Counted from the first letter of the stretch, positions 1 to 5,780 are shown. The stretch: DNA of 5,995 nt from Nocardioides sp. (GCA_021731205.1 JAKFXV010000078.1:1-5995); one strand, 5' to 3'. Numbers and translations are program-made. Notes: generated by a model from the letters alone, not told the origin.

Positions 1-526
1 GGTAGCGATGCATGCCCGGGACCACGTCGAGCTCGTCACCACCACCCCAGAAGGCGGCGTGCAGCGCAGCCATGTGGTCGAGGATGCGGTCGGCCTGCTC
101 CGAGCTGATCGGGTCGTCCGAGACGGGGAACAGCCATGGGCCCACGTCGTGCATCAGCACCGCCGTACGGCGTTCGTGGGCCACCGCGACGATCGGCTGG
201 TTGATGCAGGCCGGGAGCCGTTGCAGCAAACCCTTGCGCCAGGCCAGCACGGTCGCCCCGCCGAAGACGCCGGCCGCACGGATGGTCCAGTCGTCGTCGG
301 TGTCCAGATACTTGACGACGTACGGCGCCCCGTCGATGCGCACGCTCTCGAGCCTGGCGCCGGACTTCCCGGCGGTGTCCATCACCCGACGATCGGTCGC
401 TTCGGCGAGCAGGCCGTCGATGGAGTCGCCGACGAGCCCCACCCAGGGTGCCTCGGCGGGGAGCTTCCCGAGTCCCGCCACGCGTGGCTGGTCAGCCACC
501 GACATGCCGGGCGGGGGGCTGGTCAT
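1..526 (-). CDS. APH/CHK-like phosphotransferase (kinase fold), N-terminal part, truncated by window edge
   Basis: Only the first 175 residues are present; the frame stays open to the left edge. Features of the aminoglycoside-phosphotransferase / CHK-kinase-like fold are visible. A beta-rich N-lobe has GARLESVRIDGAPYVVKYLD at residues 57-75, where K72 is the likely ATP-binding lysine. A hinge-like stretch TAVLMHDVGPW lies at 121-131. The helix MAALHAAFW at 152-160 is typical of this family just before the catalytic lobe. The catalytic loop (HxD) and metal-binding Asp would lie beyond the window, so activity and substrate cannot be judged. The ATG at 526 is chosen because GGAGG stands 6 nt upstream; an internal ATG at 505 is the alternative. 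The gene overlaps the 3' end of the upstream SnoaL-like gene by 35 bp, which suggests an operon and a shared process. The substrate is unknown, and nothing seen supports antibiotic resistance. Confidence 0.8.
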   Translation of the reverse strand, partial: MTSPPPGMSVADQPRVAGLGKLPAEAPWVGLVGDSIDGLLAEATDRRVMDTAGKSGARLESVRIDGAPYVVKYLDTDDDWTIRAAGVFGGATVLAWRKGLLQRLPACINQPIVAVAHERRTAVLMHDVGPWLFPVSDDPISSEQADRILDHMAALHAAFWGGGDELDVVPGMHRY

Positions 527-938
527 CGCTTGCCTCCATCTGAGCCAGGAGAGCGGCCGGCCAGCGGCCGCCGCACACGACAGTGTCCCGCACGATCCGA
601 TCGTCCTCCACCTGTAGCAGGTGCACATGGTGGGCCGCATGGGGAACGCCTTCCTGGACCCAGGTCAAGTCGTACTCCAACAACTCCCCGCCGGGGATGG
701 GGACTCGATGCAGGTGCTCGAACTGGCCGGCGTCGGCGAACCAGCCGGAGTACTCCGCGCGGATTGCGTCGGGTCCGTAGCGGTGCATCCGCCAGTTGGG
801 CACGGTCGCGTCGAGCACGGCGTGGTCGCTCCACGCGTCGCAGTCGGGGATGGTCGCGCCTGCGATGGCGGATAGGAAGCTGTCCACGGCCGAGTTTGCG
901 GCGGTACGGGTGTCGCCGGTGGTGGTGAGGGTCGTCAT
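492..938 (-). CDS. SnoaL/NTF2-like domain protein
   Basis: 148 residues, the usual length of a single-domain NTF2-like (SnoaL, DUF4440-like) cone-shaped protein. The pattern fits: an N-terminal helix with AVDSFLSAIAG (residues 18-27), then DHAVLDATVPNWRMHRYGPDAI (about 38-59), the helix AEYSGWFADAG (61-71), and strands such as HRVPIPGGELLEYDLTWVQ (77-95), HHVHLLQVEDDRI (103-115) and DTVVCGGRW (118-126). Members include ketosteroid-isomerase-like enzymes, polyketide cyclases and binding proteins. No catalytic set can be assigned here, so function is unknown. GGAG lies 6 nt before the ATG. No signal peptide or membrane segment is seen, so it is probably cytoplasmic. Its 3' end overlaps the kinase-like gene, so the two are probably co-translated. 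A 98-bp gap separates it from the crcB operon and could hold a promoter, though I see no convincing -35/-10 pair. Confidence 0.8.
   Translation of the reverse strand: MTTLTTTGDTRTAANSAVDSFLSAIAGATIPDCDAWSDHAVLDATVPNWRMHRYGPDAIRAEYSGWFADAGQFEHLHRVPIPGGELLEYDLTWVQEGVPHAAHHVHLLQVEDDRIVRDTVVCGGRWPAALLAQMEASDDQPPARHVGG
533..537 (-). promoter_or_regulatory. Shine-Dalgarno of the kinase-like gene
   Basis: On the minus strand GGAGG lies 6 nt before the ATG at 526. It sits inside the coding sequence of the upstream SnoaL-like gene and decides the start of the kinase-like gene despite the 35-bp overlap. Confidence 0.7.
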
Positions 939-939
939 G

Positions 940-1036
940 TCGGGCTCCAGGGTGTGGATGGTGGCTGGGCTCTTCCCATGCTCAGCCTGGGCGATTGCAG
1001 TGCGTTTGCACAGGGCCCTAGGACTTCACCGGCGGC
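940..1036. other. Intergenic gap with short inverted repeats
   Basis: This gap separates the second crcB copy from the SnoaL-like gene. It holds a perfect 8-bp palindrome AGGGCCCT (1012-1019), a small GTGC/GCAC hairpin (1000-1011), and imperfect 8-bp arms at 963-970 and 980-987 with a 9-nt loop. None is followed by a T-run, so a rho-independent terminator is not supported. No convincing promoter is seen on the minus strand. Confidence 0.3.
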
Positions 1037-1408
1037 TCAGAGCAGCGCCATGGTGCTCGCGTACGCCGCGGAGCACAGCGCCAACCCCACGAGGAGGCTG
1101 CCCACACTGTTGGCCGCCGCGGCGAGGATCGAGCCTTCCTCCACCAGCCGGAGGGTCTCGTAGCCGAACGTCGAGAACGTCGTCAGCGCGCCGCAGATCC
1201 CGGTCGAGACCAGTGGGAGCACCCAGCTCGGGACGTCGGAGGAGACGGCGGCGGCGGCGGTGACGCCCAACACCGCCGACCCAACCATGTTGACGACGAA
1301 CGTCCCCCAGGGCAGCACGCTGTCATGGCGCGCTTGGATGAACAGATCGGTGAGGTAGCGCAGCGGCGCTCCGATCGCTCCGCCGAGCAGCACCATCGCG
1401 ACCGTCAT
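1037..1408 (-). CDS. crcB: CrcB/Fluc family fluoride channel, second subunit
   Basis: 123 residues, the normal length of a Fluc (CrcB) subunit, with four hydrophobic membrane segments. Fluc channels export toxic fluoride across the plasma membrane as dual-topology dimers. Family signatures are present: [10 protein letters not shown] (residues 9-18, conserved Arg17), the motif [13 protein letters not shown] (36-48) with the pore-lining Asn40, and TTFSTF (76-81), the 'Phe box' with F78 and F81 plus the Thr/Ser residues around the central sodium site. The ATG overlaps the stop of the DUF190 gene as ATGA, which indicates translational coupling; GAGG stands about 10 nt upstream. A run of GCC-type alanine codons at residues 51-54 gives a short GGC repeat in the DNA. 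A different crcB copy lies two genes upstream, so this is probably one half of a heterodimer. No fluoride riboswitch is seen nearby. Confidence 0.92.
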   Translation of the reverse strand: MTVAMVLLGGAIGAPLRYLTDLFIQARHDSVLPWGTFVVNMVGSAVLGVTAAAAVSSDVPSWVLPLVSTGICGALTTFSTFGYETLRLVEEGSILAAAANSVGSLLVGLALCSAAYASTMALL

Positions 1409-1755
1409 GGTGCGTCGTCCTCGTCGGCGACAGCCCGGCCGACGACTTCGACCGGTTCGAGCAGCACCAACCCGGCGAGCTGCAACTCCTCGAGTTCGGG
1501 CAGGAAGGCACGCACCCGCGCCTCGGTGTCGACGATGACCACGGCCATCGGCAGGTCCTCGCTGAGCGACAGCAGCCGGGTGGTGTGGATGTGGTTGGAC
1601 CGGCCGTAGCCTTCGACACCCCGGAAGACGCTGGCTCCGGCCAGGCCGGCCGCGTGGGCTCGATGCACGATCTCGGTGTAGGTCGGTCGGTGATGGAACT
1701 GATCGGCCTCGCCGAGCAGGACCGTCAGCCGGATTGCTGGACCGTGCAGTGTCAT
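1405..1755 (-). CDS. DUF190 family (PII-like fold) protein
   Basis: 116 residues spanning the whole DUF190 family (PF02641). Recognisable conserved blocks are [20 protein letters not shown] (residues 5-24), [20 protein letters not shown] (26-45) with EGYG just after, and [20 protein letters not shown] (56-75). Family structures have a ferredoxin/PII-like fold, and these genes are often neighbours of crcB. The molecular role is not established; a regulatory or accessory role in fluoride export is inferred from the neighbourhood alone. The start ATG overlaps the stop of the upstream crcB copy, and the stop overlaps the start of the downstream copy (ATGA both times). It also has its own strong AGGAGG 7 nt upstream, so it may be made in excess of the channels. 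No signal peptide or membrane segment is present, so it is probably cytoplasmic. Confidence 0.92.
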   Translation of the reverse strand: MTLHGPAIRLTVLLGEADQFHHRPTYTEIVHRAHAAGLAGASVFRGVEGYGRSNHIHTTRLLSLSEDLPMAVVIVDTEARVRAFLPELEELQLAGLVLLEPVEVVGRAVADEDDAP

Positions 1756-2234
1756 GGGGTTCCCTCCTCGTTGTCGGTGCTGAAGCTTGGGCGGGGGTTT
1801 CGCTGCGACATTCGGCCCGCACGCCCGGCGAGCTGCCGGCCGGCGGCGATGCCGAGCCACACGGCCGCGAGGCCGATGACGAGCGACCCAGCGAGATACG
1901 CGAGCGCCACGGTGTCCTGACCGGTGGCGAGCAGGTCCCGAGACTCGAGCATGTACGTCGAGAAGGTCGTGTAGCCGCCGAGCACCCCGACGCCCAGGAA
2001 CGGTCGGAGGTAGCGTCCCGGCCGCCAGACATCGAGCAGGAACACGATGAGGACCCCGAGCGCAAAGGCGCCTGAGACGTTCTCCACGAAGGTGGCCCAC
2101 GGGAACCCGCGGCCCGACCAAGGCATCAGTGCTCCGACGCCCCAGCGGCCCAGGCTGCCAAGAGCGCCGCCCACGGCCACCACCGCGACGATGTCCCACT
2201 TGCCGGCGAGGAGACCGGACCGGTCTCGGCTCAC
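1752..2234 (-). CDS. crcB: CrcB/Fluc family fluoride channel, first subunit, with C-terminal tail
   Basis: 160 residues if translation begins at the GTG that overlaps the methyltransferase stop (GTGA). An open frame extends further upstream, but that part is basic and non-hydrophobic and lies in the methyltransferase gene. Fluc signatures: [11 protein letters not shown] (residues 22-32, Arg30), [13 protein letters not shown] (48-60, Asn52) and [12 protein letters not shown] (86-97), with four membrane segments. Two things are odd. The second Phe of the Phe box is Tyr94 (TTFSTY instead of TTFSTF). The protein also ends in a polar tail of about 30 residues (from about G132) that most Fluc proteins lack. 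Together with the second, more canonical copy downstream, this suggests a paired heterodimeric fluoride exporter. No clear ribosome binding site precedes the GTG, so translation probably depends on coupling to the methyltransferase; the exact start is the least certain point. Confidence 0.88.
   Translation of the reverse strand: MSRDRSGLLAGKWDIVAVVAVGGALGSLGRWGVGALMPWSGRGFPWATFVENVSGAFALGVLIVFLLDVWRPGRYLRPFLGVGVLGGYTTFSTYMLESRDLLATGQDTVALAYLAGSLVIGLAAVWLGIAAGRQLAGRAGRMSQRNPRPSFSTDNEEGTP
1763..1768 (-). promoter_or_regulatory. Strong Shine-Dalgarno of the DUF190 gene
   Basis: AGGAGG on the minus strand lies 7 nt before the ATG at 1755. It is embedded in the tail codons of the upstream crcB copy. 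It is the strongest ribosome binding site in this cassette and confirms the start of the DUF190 gene. Confidence 0.75.
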
Positions 2235-2863
2235 GAGTCGGCGTACGCCGTGGCGCAGATGACGGCGTCCACCCCTGAGCCCACGGCGGCCCGGCGACGG
2301 TTCTCGGCGATCGTGATCGCCCACCGTTGCGGATCGAGCGCCGCCCGGGCGTCATCGACCGAGACCTGCACCTGTCCCGCCGCAGGCGTTGGCGCACCGG
2401 TGTCGGGATCGATGGGCTGGTGCCCGACAAGCAACAGCGTCCCCCCGGGGCCCACTCCCGACCCGAGGCGGTTGACCATCTCGCCGACGGAACCGCTGAC
2501 GTGGACGTAGAGGCTGAGCACCAGATCGAAGGCGGCCTGCGGTGGCGTCCAGGCGCCGAGGTCGGCCTCGATCCAGTCGACGCGATCCGCGACGTCGGGG
2601 CCGATCAGCTCCGCGCTCGTCTGCCCAGCTCGCAGCGCCGAGGCGGAGAAGTCGACGGCAGTCACCTGCCAGCCACGCGCCGCGAGCCACAGCGTCTCGG
2701 CTCCGTGTCCGGCCCCAGCGTCGAGCGCTCGGCCCGGAGGCAGGTCGCCCACGAGTTCGATCATGGTGGGGCTAGGCGCGCGGCCCGCAACGTGGCCCGG
2801 GTGGTCCCGGAGAACGCCGGCCCACCGCCGCTCCCACCCGTCGCGGTCGAAGGAGTCACTCAT
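2231..2863 (-). CDS. Class I SAM-dependent methyltransferase
   Basis: 210 residues with the Rossmann-type methyltransferase order. Motif I is [12 protein letters not shown] (residues 45-56), the SAM-binding glycine loop. An acidic strand end VTAVDFS (67-73) has D71, the expected ribose-binding residue. WIEADLGAW (97-105) carries D101 near the adenine pocket. [10 protein letters not shown] (112-121) is the motif IV strand, and [11 protein letters not shown] (138-148) is a later strand. The fold resembles Methyltransf_25/TehB-like small-molecule methyltransferases, but the substrate cannot be deduced. The ATG is 21 nt after the dnaB stop and has no good Shine-Dalgarno, so expression probably relies on re-initiation after dnaB. 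Its stop overlaps the GTG of the first crcB copy. Membership of this transcription unit hints at a detoxification or housekeeping role, which is only inference. No membrane segments or signal peptide are seen. Confidence 0.88.
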   Translation of the reverse strand: MSDSFDRDGWERRWAGVLRDHPGHVAGRAPSPTMIELVGDLPPGRALDAGAGHGAETLWLAARGWQVTAVDFSASALRAGQTSAELIGPDVADRVDWIEADLGAWTPPQAAFDLVLSLYVHVSGSVGEMVNRLGSGVGPGGTLLLVGHQPIDPDTGAPTPAAGQVQVSVDDARAALDPQRWAITIAENRRRAAVGSGVDAVICATAYADS

Positions 2864-2867
2864 GCGC

Positions 2868-2901
2868 TCAGTGCGCCATGTCGATCAGTGGGCCATGTCG
2901 A
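2868..2901. repeat. 17-bp near-perfect tandem duplication over the dnaB stop
   Basis: On the plus strand, unit 1 (2868-2884) is TCAGTGCGCCATGTCGA and unit 2 (2885-2901) is TCAGTGGGCCATGTCGA. They are directly adjacent and differ at one base. The unit 2 copy encodes the last residues of DnaB (VDMAH) and its stop codon. The other copy fills most of the 21-nt gap before the methyltransferase ATG. Confidence 0.85.
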
Positions 2902-5626
2902 CGAAGCGCGAGTAATGGCCCTGGAAGGCAACGGTGATGTCACGAGTAGGCCCATTGCGGTGCTTGGCGACGATCAGGTCAGCTTCGCCGGGGCGTGTCG
3001 ACTCTTTCTCGTAGACATCCTCGCGGTGAAGGAGGATCACCATGTCCGCATCCTGTTCGAGGGAGTTGTGTGTGGCGATGCCGTTGGCGACGAAGTTGTG
3101 CACGCCGAGCACCGTGGCGTCGAAGACCGGCTGCTCACCGGCCGGTTCGATCGACTTGATCGTGTCCCAGTAGACGTCGTTGGTTGCAAGCACCTCAAGA
3201 TCCGCGTCGTCGAGCAACTGCGCGACTCGAGCCAACCGCTGGCGACTCGGAGCGTGCTTCCACATCGTCGACCCGGAGAACTTATTGCCCATCGCACTCG
3301 CGAACTCCCGGTGAGTCATGTTCTTGTCGGCAAGGACCTCGCGAACCTTGCCCCAGACCTCCGTCGGCACGGTGTCGAGGTTCGTGTTGGGCCGGATCTC
3401 GCGCAGCATCTGACCGAGAGCCCGCGCCTTCTCGCCCCGTGCACCATGCACGCCGATGTCGTCGACGAACCGCAACTGGTTCTCGGCACCGTAGACGTGC
3501 AGATTCCATCCGTCGCGATAGCCGGCTTTGCGCGAGCGCTTGATCCGCGTGAAGACGTTGAAGCGCAACAACAGCCGAGCCACGTCGTCCACCAGTCGTC
3601 GACTGGTGGACGCGTAGTAAACATGTCCGAGTCGCCTCTTGTCGTCCCAGCGCACCGAGCCATCCGTAGCCCACAGGTGGCGCAGGAACAGCCCCACTTG
3701 GTCCTTGGGCAGGCCGAAGACCCACTCCGGCACAAACTTCTCATGACTCCGGAGGCCGAAGAGGCCATCGGTATCCAGCCAGGCCGCGATCGGGTTGCGT
3801 CGGCCATGTGTCAAATGGAAAGGGGCGGGAAGGCGCAGCGTCGTCACGCGAGCGGACGGGTACTCGTCGCGAACGGGGGCAATGCCAAAACGGCGGTTGG
3901 CGGCAAGCCCAACCGCCTCGAGATTGGCATCGTCGGTCGACGCATAGCGAATGGGCTGCCGCTTTACGAAGGATCCGTCTCCCAAGAGGTGCGCGAGGAG
4001 CACGATCTCGTCATCGTCGCGCGCACCGCTCTGCAGGGGAGGGGGCACGTGCCTGACCGATGCCATCCGGGTGCCCGGCGTCAGCTCCGACAGCGGCATC
4101 CAGCCGTCGTAGGTCAAGAACTTGTGATTCCCGGTCGCCTGGATCCGACGACCCGAGGCCAAGGTCAATTCGAAGGTCGGCTTGGTCCCGCTCGGGAAGG
4201 CGTGCGTCATCGTCCGCGGCACCAACTTGAGTCGCTCGTCCAGGGCCCACACGGGAGTATCCGTCGCGCCGCTGGCCATGAGCTCCCCGATGCTCACTTC
4301 GGAATTGGTGTCCGCCCGCAGCACCATGGTGTCCGCGGTCAGACAGCCCGATTCACGAAGGTCGCTCATCATCGGGCGCTTGTCACCGCGGGTCTCTGGG
4401 CCACGGTTGAGCTGGGAGAGCGCGACGATCGGGACCTCGAGCTCCTTGGACAACAACTTGATCTGCCGGGAGAACTCGGACACCTCGAGCTGCCGCGACT
4501 CGACCTTCTTGCCCGAGCTCATCAGCTGCATGTAGTCGATGACGACCAGCTTGAGGTCGTGGCGCTGTTTGAGCCGCCGCGCCTTGGACCTGATCTCCAT
4601 CATCGTCAGGTTCGGAGAGTCGTCGATGAACATCGGCGCCGAGGAGACCTCGCCCATCTTGCGCGCCAGCCGCTGCCAGTCGTCGTCGCTCATCTGGCCG
4701 TTGCGGATGTGGTTGAGCGGCACCCGCGCCTCCGCGGAGAGCAACCGCATCGTGATCTCCGACCGGCTCATCTCCAGGGAGAAGATCGCGCTGGTGAGGT
4801 TGCTGTGGATCGACGCCGCGCGGCAGAAGTCCAGGCCCAGCGTCGACTTTCCCATGGCCGGGCGGCCGGCGACGATGATCATCTGGCCACCGTGCAAGCC
4901 GTTGGTCAGGTCGTCGAGATCGGCGAAACCGGTCGGTACGCCGTAGAGCCCCGCCTCGCGGTTGCCGATCGCCTCGATCTCGTCGAGGACGCTCTCCATG
5001 ATGTCGCTCAGCGGGGCGTAGTCCTCGCTGGCCCGCTTCTCCGTGACCTGGTAGATCTCCGCCTGCGCCTGGTCCACCACGTCGTCGACCTGGCCCTCGC
5101 CGGCATAGCCGATCTGGACGATCTTGGTGCCGGCCGCGACCAGGCGCCGCAAGATGGCCTTCTCCCGGACGATCTCGGCGTAGTAGCCGGCATTGGCCGC
5201 GATCGGCACGTTCGCCGCGAGGGTGTGGAGATAGGGCCCACCACCGACCCGGGCCAACTCGCCGCGGCGTTGCAGCTCGGCGGCCACCGTGACCGGATCC
5301 GCGGGTTCGCCGCGGCCGTAGAGATCGATGATCGCGTCGTGGACGAGCTCGTGGGCAGGGCGATAGAAGTCAGTACCGCGCACCGACTCGGTGACGTCGG
5401 CGATCGCATCCTTCGACAACAGCATCGACCCGAGCACCGACTGCTCGGCCGCCATGTCCTGGGGCGGAGTGCGGTCGTTGCCGAAGGAGCCGCGCTCGCC
5501 CGGCTCGTACGGCACCGGACCGTCACCCCAGGCATCCCCGATGCGATCGCCCACCATCGGCCCGAACGTAGGGGTCCCGAAGGACGGTTCGGGAAAGCCC
5601 GATCCGTCGCTGTCGGTGACACTCAT
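2885..5626 (-). CDS. dnaB: Replicative DNA helicase DnaB, intein-containing precursor
   Basis: 913-residue precursor of the ring helicase that unwinds DNA at the replication fork and recruits primase. After a non-conserved N-terminal stretch of about 50 residues, the DnaB N domain runs from about 54 (PPQDMAAEQSVLGSMLLS) to about 160, followed by a linker helix. The RecA-like motor domain starts near 226 (GLYGVPTGFADLDDLTNGL). It has Walker A GRPAMGKST (254-262, Lys260), Walker B LVVIDYMQL (360-368, Asp364) and SQLNRGPETRGDKRPMMSDL (404-423). An intein occupies residues 428-854, and the motor resumes at Ser855 (SLEQDADMVILLH). It ends with the arginine-finger region AKHRNGP (887-893, Lys888 and Arg890). 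The spliced product would be 486 residues, normal for the family. The ATG at 5626 is preferred over an in-frame TTG one codon earlier because AGGGGGA lies 5 nt before it. In many actinobacteria dnaB follows rplI, but no rplI is visible here. Function requires the intein to splice. Confidence 0.97.
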   Translation of the reverse strand: MSVTDSDGSGFPEPSFGTPTFGPMVGDRIGDAWGDGPVPYEPGERGSFGNDRTPPQDMAAEQSVLGSMLLSKDAIADVTESVRGTDFYRPAHELVHDAIIDLYGRGEPADPVTVAAELQRRGELARVGGGPYLHTLAANVPIAANAGYYAEIVREKAILRRLVAAGTKIVQIGYAGEGQVDDVVDQAQAEIYQVTEKRASEDYAPLSDIMESVLDEIEAIGNREAGLYGVPTGFADLDDLTNGLHGGQMIIVAGRPAMGKSTLGLDFCRAASIHSNLTSAIFSLEMSRSEITMRLLSAEARVPLNHIRNGQMSDDDWQRLARKMGEVSSAPMFIDDSPNLTMMEIRSKARRLKQRHDLKLVVIDYMQLMSSGKKVESRQLEVSEFSRQIKLLSKELEVPIVALSQLNRGPETRGDKRPMMSDLRESGCLTADTMVLRADTNSEVSIGELMASGATDTPVWALDERLKLVPRTMTHAFPSGTKPTFELTLASGRRIQATGNHKFLTYDGWMPLSELTPGTRMASVRHVPPPLQSGARDDDEIVLLAHLLGDGSFVKRQPIRYASTDDANLEAVGLAANRRFGIAPVRDEYPSARVTTLRLPAPFHLTHGRRNPIAAWLDTDGLFGLRSHEKFVPEWVFGLPKDQVGLFLRHLWATDGSVRWDDKRRLGHVYYASTSRRLVDDVARLLLRFNVFTRIKRSRKAGYRDGWNLHVYGAENQLRFVDDIGVHGARGEKARALGQMLREIRPNTNLDTVPTEVWGKVREVLADKNMTHREFASAMGNKFSGSTMWKHAPSRQRLARVAQLLDDADLEVLATNDVYWDTIKSIEPAGEQPVFDATVLGVHNFVANGIATHNSLEQDADMVILLHREDVYEKESTRPGEADLIVAKHRNGPTRDITVAFQGHYSRFVDMAH
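3221..3349 (-). other. Helix-turn-helix-like segment inside the intein
   Basis: Residues about 760-802, beginning KVREVLADKN and continuing MTHREFASAMGNKFSGSTMW then KHAPSRQRLARVA. The order of helix, the phrase MTHREFASAMG and a further helix resembles an Xre-like DNA-binding fold. It lies between the endonuclease core and splicing blocks F/G, where some inteins carry an extra DNA-recognition module. The helix-turn-helix call is by eye only. Confidence 0.5.
3586..3612. repeat. Perfect 27-bp palindrome within the intein coding region
   Basis: Arms CGTCCACCAGTCG (3586-3598) and CGACTGGTGGACG (3600-3612) are perfect reverse complements around a single T. In the coding strand the region encodes STSRRLVDDV, a conserved part of this intein type. 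Twenty of these bases, lacking the central four, recur at 5761-5780. Confidence 0.85.
3653..3688 (-). other. Second LAGLIDADG motif of the intein endonuclease
   Basis: Residues 647-658 read FLRHLWATDGSV. Asp655 is the second metal-binding acid and is preserved. As I recall, the M. tuberculosis DnaB intein has Gly at the equivalent place (WSAGGSV). Retention here suggests a potentially active nuclease. Confidence 0.8.
3968..4000 (-). other. First LAGLIDADG motif of the intein endonuclease
   Basis: Residues 543-553 of the precursor read LLAHLLGDGSF. Asp550 is the expected metal-binding catalytic acid of the first LAGLIDADG helix, and it is preserved. Confidence 0.85.
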
Positions 5627-5631
5627 CAAAG

Positions 5632-5638
5632 TCCCCCT
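5632..5638 (-). promoter_or_regulatory. Shine-Dalgarno of dnaB
   Basis: AGGGGGA on the minus strand lies 5 nt before the ATG at 5626, but only 2 nt before the in-frame TTG at 5629. This spacing decides for the ATG. Confidence 0.65.
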
Positions 5639-5665
5639 ATGGCCCCTGTGTGCTGCTTCATCGGC

Positions 5666-5693
5666 ACGCTAGGGGAAGGCGCCGACGGTGCAA
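5666..5693 (-). promoter_or_regulatory. Candidate sigma70-type promoter of dnaB
   Basis: On the minus strand TTGCAC (5693-5688) and TAGCGT (5671-5666) are separated by 16 nt. They would start a transcript near 5659, giving a leader of about 33 nt before the ATG. The -35 has four or five of six consensus bases, and the -10 keeps the TAnnnT frame. This is a match by eye only. Confidence 0.4.
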
Positions 5694-5698
5694 CCTAT

Positions 5699-5719
5699 GC
5701 GCCCCGGGGCGCGCGCGCC
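5699..5719. repeat. Overlapping GC-only palindromes just upstream of the dnaB promoter
   Basis: GCGCCCCGGGGCGC (5699-5712) and GGCGCGCGCGCC (5708-5719) are both perfect palindromes and overlap by five bases. They abut the candidate -35 element and separate it from the nearest DnaA box. Confidence 0.6.
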
Positions 5720-5727
5720 AAGCGGGG

Positions 5728-5736
5728 TTGTCCACA
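5728..5736 (+). promoter_or_regulatory. DnaA box TTGTCCACA
   Basis: Exact match to TTGTCCACA, the preferred DnaA box of Streptomyces and other actinobacteria. It is the best member of a loose cluster. The minus strand has TTATGCACA (5760-5752, one mismatch to TTATCCACA) and GCCTCCACA (5814-5806, with the TCCACA core). Plus-strand TTATGTGCA (5791-5799) is poorer. Confidence 0.5.
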
Positions 5737-5760
5737 GCCAGTCGTCGGGCTTGTGCATAA

Positions 5761-5780
5761 CCACCAGTCGCTGGTGGACG
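5761..5780. repeat. Inverted repeat in the dnaB leader, shared with the intein
   Basis: CCACCAG and CTGGTGG are 7-bp perfect arms around TCG (5761-5777). The 20 bases 5761-5780 (CCACCAGTCG then CTGGTGGACG) equal those within 3589-3612 in the intein minus the central TCGA. There is no T-run on either side, so an operator or DNA structure is more likely than a terminator. Confidence 0.6.

Larger units (their letters stand above)
3065..4345 (-). other. In-frame intein in DnaB (after DLRESG) with LAGLIDADG homing endonuclease
   Basis: 427 residues (428-854 of the precursor) flanked by DLRESG and SLEQDADMV, the same motif that holds the Synechocystis and Mycobacterium tuberculosis DnaB inteins. 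The splicing residues all look intact: Cys1 in block A (CLTADTMVLRADT), TGNH with Thr498 and His501 in block B, VFDATVLGVHNFVANGIATHN split across block F (Asp836, His843) and block G (His853, Asn854), and +1 Ser855. It is therefore a full class 1 self-splicing intein. The centre holds a LAGLIDADG endonuclease with two dodecapeptide-type motifs, block D residues (EKFVPEWVF, 629-637) and a helix-turn-helix-like stretch. Overall the sequence resembles the mycobacterial DnaB intein as I remember it. Base composition in three sampled 60-nt lines was about 60-62% GC, against about 68-73% in three lines of the N-extein, consistent with acquisition. Confidence 0.97.

Noticed and set aside
8..928. Plus-strand open frame of 306 codons
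   Set aside because: It lies antisense to the kinase-like and SnoaL-like genes, which both have recognisable domains and good ribosome binding sites. Its product is Arg/Pro-rich and unlike a folded protein.
963..987. Possible terminator after the second crcB copy
   Set aside because: The minus-strand stem has an A-C mismatch and no following T-run. The imperfect arms do not support a rho-independent terminator.
1245..1260. GGC triplet run as a regulatory repeat
   Set aside because: It simply encodes consecutive alanines in a membrane segment of the second CrcB copy and is only five units long.
3065..4345. Insertion sequence or prophage insertion in dnaB
   Set aside because: The insert keeps the reading frame and has intein splicing blocks at both borders. 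There is no transposase, terminal repeat or target duplication.
5630..5700. Fluoride riboswitch controlling the crcB unit
   Set aside because: No crcB-motif RNA can be recognised before dnaB or inside the operon, and the leader after the candidate start is only about 33 nt.
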